17,517 nt of DNA from CAZRHH01 sp964599885. GTDB taxonomy: Bacteria > Chloroflexota > Dehalococcoidia > DSTF01 > JACRBR01. Of this stretch, positions 1 to 6,424 are shown one piece after another. A model generated the notes under the pieces. That model was not told the DNA's origin and searched no databases. It worked only from the letters and a program-made list of their open reading frames with translations. Location of the stretch: contig CAZRHH010000066.1 in the NCBI GenBank assembly GCA_964599885.1, positions 1 to 17,517 of the forward strand, in the 5' to 3' direction. The position numbers and the translations under genes are program-made. The stretch's first letter is position 1, and the number at the start of each line of letters is the position of its first letter.

Positions 1-339
1 CCCAGCCCGCCGCCACCGCCGACGCCGCAAGCGATCCCGACCGAGGCGCCGAACGACGGCGAACCGCAGGATAGCGGCACGCCGCAAGCCGGCGACCTGA
101 CGCCGGACGCCAACGCAACGCCCGGCGGCGCGACCGCACCCGGAACGCCCGCGGCTGGCGATGCCAGCGATCTCACGCCCGAACAGGTCGAGCGCGCGCT
201 GGCGGAAGCGCTGGAGGGCATCAACGAAGAGTTCACCGTGGAAGAAGCGCTGCGCGTGCTCGATCTGCTGGAGCAGCGGAACCGCGACGAGCTGGCGCAG
301 CCGCCGGCGAGCGATGGTAACGGCGCGCCGGATTATTAG
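1..339 (+). CDS. C-terminal fragment of a proline/acid-rich protein
   Basis: Frame 1 is open from the window edge to a TAG at 337-339, giving the last 112 residues of a longer protein whose start lies outside. Residues 1-60 are low complexity, rich in Pro, Ala, Thr, Gly, Asp and Gln, like a periplasmic or extracellular linker. The following stretch (about residues 62-96) looks like a short amphipathic helical segment with the pattern LTPEQVERALAEALEGI and later EALRVLDLLEQ, followed by a disordered tail. Codons end mostly in G or C, as in the flanking real genes, which supports coding. No family is recognisable from the tail alone; it could be the end of a membrane or secreted protein with a helical C-terminal knob. 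No terminator hairpin directly follows; the REP at 384-407 begins 45 bases later. Confidence 0.72.
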   Translation, partial: PSPPPPPTPQAIPTEAPNDGEPQDSGTPQAGDLTPDANATPGGATAPGTPAAGDASDLTPEQVERALAEALEGINEEFTVEEALRVLDLLEQRNRDELAQPPASDGNGAPDY

Positions 340-378
340 GGGGGGTGCCGGTGCGCGAAGTTGGACCCGTGTGCCGTT

Positions 379-930
379 TTACCGGGGCGGACACATTGGT
401 CCGCCCCTGCCGTCTTCTCCGACCCGGAGTCCGACAGGCATGTCAGATGGGTCGAGCGTCCACTGTGCCGGGTTTGTGCGAATGTATTCCCTCGCGGCGT
501 CCGTCTCTGAATCACTGCGCAGCAGGCGTTCATGGTAGTTCCGCTGCCACAGTCGCCAGGCGAAGGGTTCCCAGCCTTCGTCGCGGACGCTGCGGATGTA
601 CTCATTCGTTGTCATCGTCTTGAACCAACGTACGATCTGCGAGAGAGGCGTGTGTGCAGCATTACAGGGGCGGACACGTTGGTCCGCCCCTACCGTCGTA
701 CCCGAAGTTGAGCCGCGTAGATCCAGGATCGCGTGCATGTGATCGGGCATGATGATGTATTCATCGAGCGACACCGCCGGATAGCGTTCCGGCACGCGGT
801 TCCACCAGCGGTCGCACATTGAACCGACGTCTGAGAGGTTCATCGATCTGTCAGCGACATCGCCAAAGAAGGATGCGCGTTCGTGGGTAACCATCGTCAG
901 GAAATAGCGACCAGCGAGTAATCGTGCCAT
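379..930 (-). CDS. REP-associated tyrosine transposase (RAYT, Y1_Tnp/TnpA_REP family)
   Basis: The 183-residue protein has the features of the single-strand HUH transposases that mobilise REP hairpins. It starts with a strand-like segment GRYFLTMVTHER (7-18), then carries the metal-binding HUH pair as PDHMHAIL with His64 and His66, and the candidate nucleophile Tyr132 in QRNYHERLLR. A family-typical REYIRTNPAQW block follows (148-157). Normal family length is about 150-190 residues. Two stretches are not family-like: residues 80-88 (VGADQRVRP) are encoded by a REP hairpin inserted in frame, and residues from about 163 to the end are encoded by sequence running into another REP, with the TAA just past it. 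The ATG at 930 lacks a clear ribosome site; the frame stays open upstream to a TGA at 961-963 and encodes FDPHA, so a non-ATG start a few codons earlier is possible. Seen: motifs and embedded REPs. Inferred: it may still be active because the HUH and Tyr are intact. Confidence 0.85.
   Translation of the reverse strand: MARLLAGRYFLTMVTHERASFFGDVADRSMNLSDVGSMCDRWWNRVPERYPAVSLDEYIIMPDHMHAILDLRGSTSGTTVGADQRVRPCNAAHTPLSQIVRWFKTMTTNEYIRSVRDEGWEPFAWRLWQRNYHERLLRSDSETDAAREYIRTNPAQWTLDPSDMPVGLRVGEDGRGGPMCPPR
380..408. repeat. REP hairpin copy A (inverted partner of copy C)
   Basis: A 9-bp perfect stem (384-392 GGGGCGGAC with 399-407 GTCCGCCCC) and a 6-base loop. The 29 bases 380-408 are the exact reverse complement of 1053-1081. 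This copy overlaps the last codons of the RAYT gene, supplying its C-terminal GGPMCPPR-type tail. Confidence 0.9.
667..690. repeat. REP hairpin copy B, inside the RAYT coding sequence
   Basis: Same 9-bp stem as copy A (667-675 with 682-690) and loop ACGTTG, one base different from copy A's ACATTG and in the same orientation. It sits in frame in the RAYT gene at codons 81-88, in the linker between the HUH motif and the next helix. Confidence 0.88.
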
Positions 931-1052
931 GGCATGCGGATCGAACGGCGGCGGGCGGGATCATTCCACGGCATGCTTCACGATAGCGGAACGCGACACT
1001 GGCAACGATGCGCACGTCAACCAGCTCACGACCCGCCAGCCTGCGCCGCGGT

Positions 1053-1081
1053 AGGGGCGGACCAATGTGTCCGCCCCGGTA
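1053..1081. repeat. REP hairpin copy C (inverted partner of copy A)
   Basis: Stem 1054-1062 with 1069-1077, loop CAATGT. The 29 bases match copy A perfectly in inverted orientation, so A and C bracket the RAYT gene. Copy C lies in the spacer 931-1220, about 120 bases upstream of the RAYT start. Nothing else coding is seen in that spacer. Confidence 0.9.
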
Positions 1082-1167
1082 TCCGAGCACGGCAGTTGAA
1101 CTTCGCGCTTTGCTCCTACGAACGCCGCGCAGCCACCCGCCGGCTGCTCCCAACGTCTAGCGGCGGC

Positions 1168-1173
1168 TACACT
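1168..1173 (+). promoter_or_regulatory. possible -10 box of the phosphohexomutase gene
   Basis: TACACT matches the -10 consensus at 4 of 6 positions and lies about 47 bases before the start codon at 1221. No convincing -35 is visible 17 bases upstream (TGCTCC), so this is weak. Confidence 0.25.
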
Positions 1174-1220
1174 GCGCCGAAACCCATCCGGGCCACACAC
1201 AGCGCAGACGGAGCAGCTCC

Positions 1221-2666
1221 ATGACCAACGAGATGCGGCCGCCGACCAACATCAAGTTCGGCACGGACGGCTGGCGCGCCGTAATCGGCGAGGAGTACAC
1301 GTTCGACAATGTGCGGGCGTGCGCGGCGAGCGTCGCCCTCTATCTAAAGAAGCACAATCTCGATAGCCGCGGGCTGATCGTCGGATGGGACGCGCGCTTT
1401 GCTTCGCAGGACTTCGCGATGGCCGTCGCGGAGGTCGTCGCCGGGTATGGCATCAAGGTGGCGATCAGCAGCGTGTTGTGTCCGACGCCGGTTGTCAGCT
1501 ATTCGATCATCGATCGCAAAGCGGGCGGCGGCGTCGTGATCACGGCCAGCCACAATCCGTGGCGCTGGAACGGGTTCAAGTACAAGCCGGAGTACGGTGG
1601 CAGCGCAGCGCCGGAGATCGTCGAGCAGATCGAGGAGCCGCTCGGGGATCTGGTCGGGCGCAAGCTGCCGCAGGTGGAGTTCGAGCAGGCGAAGCGGGAC
1701 GGCCTGGTCGAAGAGTTCGACCCGCGCGCGCCGTATCTCGCGCAGCTCGCGCGGCTGATCGACCTCGATCGGCTGAAGAGCGCGGGGCTGAACGTGTGCT
1801 ACGACGCGATGTATGGCACGGGCGCCGGCTACTTCGGCGCGCTGCTCGACGGCGGCAAGACGAAGGTCACCGAGCTGCACGGGTTCATCAACCCGGCGTT
1901 CCCGGGGATGCACGCGCCCGAACCGATCGCGCGCAACCTCACCGACATGGCCGCCGAGATGGCGAGCGGCAAGTACGATGTCGGCATCGCCACGGACGGT
2001 GACGCGGACCGCGTCGGTATCGCCGACGAGCGCGGTAACTTCATCAACCAGCTCCAGGTGTTCGGGTTGCTGACGTACTACCTGCTGCAATATCGCGAGG
2101 AGCGCGGCGCGATCGTCAAATCGATCACGACGACGGCGATGGTGCAGCGGCTCGGCGAAATCTACGGCGTGCCGGTGCATGAGACGCAGGTCGGATTCAA
2201 GTTCCTCGGACCGAAGATGATGGCGGAGGACGCGCTGATCGGCGGCGAAGAGAGCGGCGGGTACGGCTTCCGCGGCCACGTGCCGGAGCGCGACGGCATC
2301 CTCGCCGGGCTGTATATGCTCGACTTCATGGCGCGCAGCGGGAAGCGGCCGAGCGAGCTGCTGGCGGAGCTTTACGAGAAGGTTGGCCCGCACTACTACG
2401 ACCGCATCGACATCACGCTGCGGGATGAACAGCGCGACGCGATCATGGAGCGGGCACGGAGCGCGCGACCGGATACCGTGGCCGGCATTCCCGTCACGGC
2501 GATCGATTCGACGGACGGGTTTCGCTTCACGCTGGGCGACAAGGGGTGGCTGCTGCTGCGGTTCAGCGGCACGGAGCCGCTGCTCCGCATCTACACGGAA
2601 GTCGTCGGCGATGAGTCGCTGGTAGAGAAGGTGCTGGCGGCCGGGCGCGAGATCTGCGGCGTGTAG
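1221..2666 (+). CDS. phosphoglucomutase/phosphomannomutase family protein (alpha-D-phosphohexomutase)
   Basis: The 481-residue protein interconverts hexose 1- and 6-phosphates through a phosphoserine intermediate, in the cytoplasm. All four signature loops are present in order. The catalytic serine loop TASHNP spans residues 108-113, with Ser110 as the phosphorylated residue. The Mg-binding loop DGDADR is at 259-264 and the sugar-binding loop GEESGG at 342-347. The phosphate-binding loop RFSGTEP is at 447-453. The N-terminal FGTDGWRA is also typical. Length is normal for the four-domain family. The start ATG has a modest GGAG about 8 bases upstream; Met5 is an alternative. Whether the substrate is glucose, mannose or glucosamine phosphate cannot be read from the sequence. 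The short distance to the gene at 2710 suggests the two could be cotranscribed. It likely supplies sugar phosphates for envelope polymers, but no sugar-nucleotide genes are adjacent. Confidence 0.95.
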   Translation: MTNEMRPPTNIKFGTDGWRAVIGEEYTFDNVRACAASVALYLKKHNLDSRGLIVGWDARFASQDFAMAVAEVVAGYGIKVAISSVLCPTPVVSYSIIDRKAGGGVVITASHNPWRWNGFKYKPEYGGSAAPEIVEQIEEPLGDLVGRKLPQVEFEQAKRDGLVEEFDPRAPYLAQLARLIDLDRLKSAGLNVCYDAMYGTGAGYFGALLDGGKTKVTELHGFINPAFPGMHAPEPIARNLTDMAAEMASGKYDVGIATDGDADRVGIADERGNFINQLQVFGLLTYYLLQYREERGAIVKSITTTAMVQRLGEIYGVPVHETQVGFKFLGPKMMAEDALIGGEESGGYGFRGHVPERDGILAGLYMLDFMARSGKRPSELLAELYEKVGPHYYDRIDITLRDEQRDAIMERARSARPDTVAGIPVTAIDSTDGFRFTLGDKGWLLLRFSGTEPLLRIYTEVVGDESLVEKVLAAGREICGV

Positions 2667-2709
2667 GCCCGGGGGGCTCCGAACCGACGGCAGGTCGTAG
2701 ACTCAAGGA

Positions 2710-2964
2710 ATGAAACTGTTCGGGCGTGCCACGCGTTCGTCGCGCACCGTCGTCATCGCGCTCGATGATACGAACGTCGCCGAGCATACGCGGCAGCTCG
2801 CTGATTTCGTGGAGCAGCACGCGGGCGCTGGCCACGAGCTATTCAGCGTGCGCAGGTCCGAGCGGCAGCAGATCGTCGTGTGTCGCTGTGGCATGCAATC
2901 CGACGCCGCATCGGCGGATCCGCGCCCGGCGCTGATCGAGGATGAACTGATCGATGACGGTTAG
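2710..2964 (+). CDS. small hypothetical protein, 84 aa
   Basis: No family recognised. Codons are strongly G/C-ending like the neighbours, and the frame starts 43 bases after the phosphohexomutase stop, so it is probably real and cotranscribed. The N-terminus is basic (KLFGRATRSSR), followed by a strand-helix-strand-like pattern (VVIALDD, a helix with HTRQLADFVEQ, then HELFSVRR and QQIVVCRCG). The short CRCG at about 58-61 could bind a metal, but only two cysteines are present. The C-terminus is acidic. An AAGGA lies directly before the ATG, too close to be an ideal ribosome site, so the exact start is unsure. The stop overlaps the convergent stop of the DUF6884-like gene by 4 bases. Confidence 0.6.
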   Translation: MKLFGRATRSSRTVVIALDDTNVAEHTRQLADFVEQHAGAGHELFSVRRSERQQIVVCRCGMQSDAASADPRPALIEDELIDDG

Positions 2965-3422
2965 CTGGGTGGAAACATTTCGCCGGTGTCGAGTGCGCGC
3001 TTGATCTTGCTCATCATATCGCCGACGCCCTTCGAACCGAGAAACGGAAACACAACGCGCGAACCGCTAAATGCCTTCTTCGTAACTGTGCAGTAGTCGA
3101 CGCCACCAAGCCCAATGACAACGTCGTAGGCCGCGAGATCGAGTTCTCGGGCTTGCCGCACGACCGCGTCGATGGAAATGGGACTCGTCTTTTTCGATTT
3201 GAAGGTGACGTTGTACGGGCCAGGTATGAGGAAGTCCGGTGCTATCAACCCATACTTCGCGCTCAAAACAAGCCAGTCCGTGCCGAATCTCAGGGCGTAG
3301 GCTTTGTTCTTGTTGAACAGCCCGCCTGTGTATGCGTCCGCCGCTCGCGTGGCGCCAGCCGACGGTTGTTGGTCCCAGATCTTCGCTTTGCCGCATGGCA
3401 CGATCACGAGTGCTCTAGTCAT
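2961..3422 (-). CDS. DUF6884-like protein, second gene of the nuclease cassette
   Basis: The 153-residue protein has the layout I associate with DUF6884: an N-terminal VIVPCGKAKIW (6-16) with Cys10, then AYTGG (30-34), LSAKYGLI (53-60), PGPYNVTF (67-74), VIGLGGVDY (102-110) and a C-terminal PFLGSKGVGDMM (126-137). The PC-x-K and SAKYG motifs recall the YaaA/DUF328-like and archaeal TGT-associated fold, but the biochemical role is unknown; that link is inference. Its ATG overlaps the stop of the upstream GIY-YIG-like gene as ATGA (3419-3422), so the pair is likely translationally coupled. Base composition is lower in GC than the flanks (hand counts of 60-base lines at 3001 and 3181 give about 52-53%), a sign of transfer. 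A role in defence or nucleic-acid processing with its partner nuclease is plausible but unproven. Confidence 0.8.
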   Translation of the reverse strand: MTRALVIVPCGKAKIWDQQPSAGATRAADAYTGGLFNKNKAYALRFGTDWLVLSAKYGLIAPDFLIPGPYNVTFKSKKTSPISIDAVVRQARELDLAAYDVVIGLGGVDYCTVTKKAFSGSRVVFPFLGSKGVGDMMSKIKRALDTGEMFPPS

Positions 3423-4072
3423 GATGTTCGCACCGACGCGAGCCGCTGGAATACGTCATACTCTGCTGCCGTCAGTACCGGCGACTTGCAATGCTGTGTG
3501 TTCCACAGTCCCGTTCGCCGGATGTCGGGCGCGCCCGCGAAGCGGCCCAACCAATTTGCGGAGGGGTCACTCAGCGGATGCTGCGCGAGAAGCGCGATGA
3601 GCCCTCGCTCGAGCGCAAGGCGTTCTTCCGCGGTCGGCACCGTGAAGCACGCAAACGTAAAGTTGTCTCGCAGCGTCTGACTCACGAGTTCTTCGATCGT
3701 ACGAACGGATGCGCCACCCTGCCTTTGCCACTCCCGCAAGTGCAGGTGGTGCGGGTCGATCCGAGCGAGCAGCGCGCCTCCGACGTGCCGGCGAAACACG
3801 CTTCCGTTCTTCGCGCCTCCGAGCGATTTGACGTTGCCATAGTGCTGTCTGATTCTCTTGGGAAAGCGCCCATCTCCCACATGCGTACCCACCCGCACGA
3901 TGCGGTCTCGAACGGTTCCTTTGGCGGGGGCGGTCTCTCCGTGCTCAAAGAACAAATAGATCCCGTTTTGCGGCAGCGCACTATGCGGAGTTTCAAAGTC
4001 GTGCCGGGGAAGATCCAGCGCGATGGCGTGCACCTCCTCGGCAAGCTGCCGGGAATCATCTGAAGTCGTCAC
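3419..4072 (-). CDS. GIY-YIG-like nuclease, first gene of the cassette
   Basis: The 217-residue protein carries a variant GIY-YIG domain. The GIY strand appears as NGIYLFFE (36-43) and the YIG strand as VRVGTHV (59-65). The catalytic-type arginine region is RIRQHYG (73-79). A candidate metal-binding glutamate is Glu155 in LALERGLIALL, and the family's Asn region may be NWLG (173-176). A C-terminal TGLWNTQH block (187-194) is typical, as I recall, of a poorly described subgroup of small stand-alone GIY-YIG proteins whose GIY strand is followed by FFE. Known for the superfamily: one-metal DNA or RNA nicking. Inferred here: nuclease activity. No DNA-binding domain is obvious, so targeting could come from the DUF6884-like partner. 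The ATG at 4072 has no strong ribosome site; a start a few codons away cannot be excluded. GC is lower than in the flanks (about 58% in the 3841 line versus 70-80% in neighbours). Confidence 0.75.
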   Translation of the reverse strand: MTTSDDSRQLAEEVHAIALDLPRHDFETPHSALPQNGIYLFFEHGETAPAKGTVRDRIVRVGTHVGDGRFPKRIRQHYGNVKSLGGAKNGSVFRRHVGGALLARIDPHHLHLREWQRQGGASVRTIEELVSQTLRDNFTFACFTVPTAEERLALERGLIALLAQHPLSDPSANWLGRFAGAPDIRRTGLWNTQHCKSPVLTAAEYDVFQRLASVRTS

Positions 4073-4093
4073 CGGCGAAGCGTAGCAAACGCG

Positions 4094-4112
4094 CGCGACA
4101 GGACGTGTCGCG
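4094..4112 (-). terminator. weak hairpin between lipoprotein and nuclease genes
   Basis: CGCGACA (4094-4100) pairs with TGTCGCG (4106-4112) around a 5-base loop. It lies just after the lipoprotein stop on the minus strand. No T-tract follows, so it is a weak terminator at best; it could instead sit in the leader of the nuclease gene. Confidence 0.3.
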
Positions 4113-4141
4113 ACGCTTGGTTCGCCGTGGAGCGCGCGGCG

Positions 4142-4987
4142 TTATTCGATCAGCGCGGCGTCGGCGGCGCGCGTGCGGTCGCTCAGCGTCGCCACCAACC
4201 GTTCGGCGAGGGCGGCGTCGAATGCGCCGTTGGCGTTTGTCCAGCCGATGCCGGCCATGATGCGACCTTGCCGCAGCGCGTGATATTCGAGGACGATCGT
4301 TGATCCTATCGACGGGATCTCGATCGTCATCCGGAACGAATGCGACCACGACGTTCCGGCGATCGGCGGCAGCACAGCTAGCGTCGCGCTCGTCGAGCCG
4401 TCGCCGTATTCGGCGTCGGGGATCGCCTCCATCAGCGCTTCCATCTGGTCGCCGCATGTCGGGAACAGCGCAACGTGCGCATCGGCGGCGGCGGACGCCA
4501 GCGCGACCGTGGCGTAGACGCCGGCGTCCGACGACACGTTTTCGTCTCCGTCACGATCGAACTGGTCCGACGAACGCTCGACAAGCGAACCCGGAGAGCT
4601 TGCTGTCCGCAGCGACCACTCGAGGCACTCTTCGCTGAGTCCAAACGCGCCGCCCAGGTTGAGTGTGACGTCGAGGCTGTCGCCGTACACAGGAATGTCG
4701 TCGACTTCCGGCGAGTCGTACTGCGGCTCGCCTCTCCACCCCGCGGGAAAGTCGGCGAGCACGATCTGCGCCGATTCGGCCGCGCGCTCGGCGGCTACGC
4801 GAGACGCGTCGTCGACGATGGGCGGAGAGTCGCCGACGGCATCACGGGCGGGCGGGTCATCGGCAGCGGGCGACGCGGTCGGCGCCGCCGCCACGGTGGG
4901 CGTTGGTTCAGGGACGGCTGCGTCATCACCGCATGCCATGCCGGCGAGCGCGAGCGCCACGAGGGCAGCAACCCAGAACCGGAACAT
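4142..4987 (-). CDS. putative secreted lipoprotein, unknown function
   Basis: The 281-residue protein begins with FRFWVAALVALALAGMAC, a signal peptide ending in a lipobox-like site with Cys19. The -3 residue is Gly rather than Leu, so the lipobox is not canonical. A Pro/Ala/Thr-rich linker of about 40 residues follows, then a globular region. It contains a LADFPAGW motif (near 80) that I have seen in secreted actinobacterial and chloroflexotan proteins, paired Cys residues (EECLEW and FPTCGDQ) and a C-terminal strand segment (VLEYHALRQGRIMAGIGW) reminiscent of PknH-sensor-like or lipoprotein LpqN-like folds. That resemblance is inference. The ATG is well supported by GGAGGAAG (complement of 4992-4999), 4 bases upstream. 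It is divergent from the Fn3-like gene. Nothing links it to the downstream nuclease cassette, whose composition is different. Confidence 0.78.
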   Translation of the reverse strand: MFRFWVAALVALALAGMACGDDAAVPEPTPTVAAAPTASPAADDPPARDAVGDSPPIVDDASRVAAERAAESAQIVLADFPAGWRGEPQYDSPEVDDIPVYGDSLDVTLNLGGAFGLSEECLEWSLRTASSPGSLVERSSDQFDRDGDENVSSDAGVYATVALASAAADAHVALFPTCGDQMEALMEAIPDAEYGDGSTSATLAVLPPIAGTSWSHSFRMTIEIPSIGSTIVLEYHALRQGRIMAGIGWTNANGAFDAALAERLVATLSDRTRAADAALIE

Positions 4988-5022
4988 CGCGCTTCCTCCA
5001 ACAGTCGTCTTGCAGGACTATC

Positions 5023-5040
5023 GGCATCCCGAGGGGTGCC
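5023..5040. other. hairpin in the divergent promoter region
   Basis: GGCATCCC (5023-5030) pairs with GGGGTGCC (5033-5040), one G-T wobble, in the 195-base spacer between the divergent lipoprotein and Fn3-like genes. It could be an operator or a REP remnant. No riboswitch consensus was recognised in the rest of the spacer. Confidence 0.3.
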
Positions 5041-5182
5041 TCCACCCAGCCGTGCCGGGGTGCAGGTGTCCAGACCGGCTCCCAGCTCAATCACGAGGCC
5101 GCTGATCTCCCTGATCTGACCTGTCGCAACCCCCTACAGAGCCCCTACGGGACTCCGATACTTCTTGCAGGAGGAAGCGCTC

Positions 5183-6115
5183 GTGTTGCGTCACCTGGTC
5201 TTCGTGGGGGTTATCGGTCTGTTCGCGGCCGTCTGGATGAACGCGCCAGCGTCGCGCGCCGCCACCGCCACCGTCACGCAGACGTGCAGCGCGGCCGCGC
5301 CCGGCGCCGTCACCATCACGTTGGCCTGGCCCGCGCCAGGATCCGGCGCCCAGCAGACGTGGTTCGATATCTCACTGACGCCCGGTTTCGCGCCGGGATG
5401 GTTCCAGGGCCACGGCCCGCTGGCGACGAGCCAGCGCGCCTTCGCGTTCGATGCTGTGCCTTCGGGGCTGAACTTCTACTACCGCGTCAACACGCTGTAC
5501 AACGGCGGCGCCTGGAAAGAGAGCGCCGTCGGCTCGTTCGTCTCGAACTGCAACGGGGGCGGCGGCAGCGCCGGACCACCCGCGGCCGGCAACGTCGCGC
5601 AGGTCTGCGACGGCGGCGGTTCAGTGACGGCGACGTTCAACTGGAAGCCGGGCGCGGCCGGCCAGCAGTGGCTCGATCTCTCGACCAAGAACAACGGCTT
5701 CGCGCCGGGGACGTTTGTCGGCGCCGGGCCTGTCGGCAGCGGCGGCGGCGCTTTCACGTGGACCGGCATTTCGCGCGGGGTGACGCACTACTGGCGCGTC
5801 AACGTGCTGTCATCGGGCGGGTGGATGTCGAGCAACACCGGCAGTTTCACGTCGGTGACGTGCGAACCGCCGATGCGCGCCTGTATCGGATGGATGAAGG
5901 GATACACGCAGACGGGGCGCGCTGAGTGTGACGTCATCCTGGCCGGCCCTGACCGCGTGCTCGCCGATTGCCTCGCTCGCGCGCTCAAGTTGCCGTACAC
6001 GGAGAAGTACGCGTGCGGGCAGGTGAAGGCAGAACCCTTCCTGAAGGACTGCCTGATGAGTTTCTTTGCCGGCGTACAGTTCGGCGGGCAATCCTGCCGG
6101 AACTATTACTACTGA
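5183..6115 (+). CDS. secreted protein with two Fn3-like repeats and a Cys-rich tail
   Basis: The GTG at 5183 is chosen because AGGAGGAAG (5169-5177) lies 5 bases upstream; the TTG at 5165 would place this site inside the gene. The resulting 310-residue protein has a signal peptide (cleavage near Ala26, after PASRA). Two homologous repeats follow at about 31-123 and 138-227. They share the patterns FDIS/LDLS, GFAPG, GxGP, YYRVN/YWRVN and GSF, typical of a fibronectin-III-like beta sandwich. Each repeat begins and ends with a Cys (35/123 and 142/227), suggesting a clamp disulfide. A Gly/Pro linker separates them. The C-terminal 80 residues contain six more cysteines (234, 249, 263, 278, 290, 305) and no recognised family. 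No sortase signal or final TM is seen, so it is probably released or bound noncovalently. Its role is unknown; binding to a surface or polymer is a guess. Confidence 0.82.
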   Translation: MLRHLVFVGVIGLFAAVWMNAPASRAATATVTQTCSAAAPGAVTITLAWPAPGSGAQQTWFDISLTPGFAPGWFQGHGPLATSQRAFAFDAVPSGLNFYYRVNTLYNGGAWKESAVGSFVSNCNGGGGSAGPPAAGNVAQVCDGGGSVTATFNWKPGAAGQQWLDLSTKNNGFAPGTFVGAGPVGSGGGAFTWTGISRGVTHYWRVNVLSSGGWMSSNTGSFTSVTCEPPMRACIGWMKGYTQTGRAECDVILAGPDRVLADCLARALKLPYTEKYACGQVKAEPFLKDCLMSFFAGVQFGGQSCRNYYY

Positions 6116-6190
6116 CGACGTTCAACTACAACTGACGTTCAATGCGGCCGTTCCCATGCTTCCACGCGCGCGCCATGACGAGCGGCTATT

Positions 6191-6330
6191 CGCGATGGTG
6201 TGTTGGCCAGTGGTGTTCACGCTGGCGGGCCAGAGTGACACGGTCTCAAAGACCGTGCCACGCGATGGTGTGTTGGCGAGTGGTGTTCGCGCTGGCGGGC
6301 CAGAGTGACACGGTCTGAAAGACCGTGCCA
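6191..6330. repeat. 70-bp tandem duplication carrying REP hairpins
   Basis: Positions 6191-6260 and 6261-6330 match at 67 of 70 bases, differing at 6208/6278, 6219/6289 and 6247/6317. Each unit ends in a hairpin: CACGGTCT (6239-6246 and 6309-6316), a 3-base loop, then AGACCGTG (6250-6257 and 6320-6327). The spacer 6116-6424 (309 bases) contains no supported gene; this duplication and the hairpin at 6377 are its contents. Confidence 0.93.
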
Positions 6331-6376
6331 CGGGGTTCGGTTGATTCGGGGGTAGCGTTGCAGGATCGACGAGGGC

Positions 6377-6390
6377 GGAGCTGAAGCTCC
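6377..6390. repeat. short REP-like hairpin
   Basis: GGAGCT (6377-6382) and AGCTCC (6385-6390) around GA. It shares a CTGAA core with the CACGGTCTGAAAGACCGTG hairpins and may be a second REP subfamily. It lies 35 bases past the stop of the DppC-type gene and might help end that operon. Confidence 0.45.
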
Positions 6391-6424
6391 ACGGCTACAT
6401 TTCGAGTGCGCACGGAACGGCGAT

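Noticed and set aside
1344..2393. Long open frame on the minus strand, 349 codons
   Set aside because: It is the mirror of the phosphohexomutase gene, which has all four signature loops. The minus frame gives only Arg/Ala/Leu/Asp-rich low-complexity protein, a common high-GC artefact.
2667..2709. Terminator between phosphohexomutase and the small gene
   Set aside because: Only a run CCCGGGGGG and no stable hairpin with T-tract.
4988..5182. Riboswitch before the Fn3-like gene
   Set aside because: Only one short hairpin and no known aptamer consensus could be recognised by eye.
6191..6330. CRISPR-like repetition
   Set aside because: Only two 70-bp units directly abutting, with no unique spacers and an internal hairpin; it is a tandem duplication with REPs.
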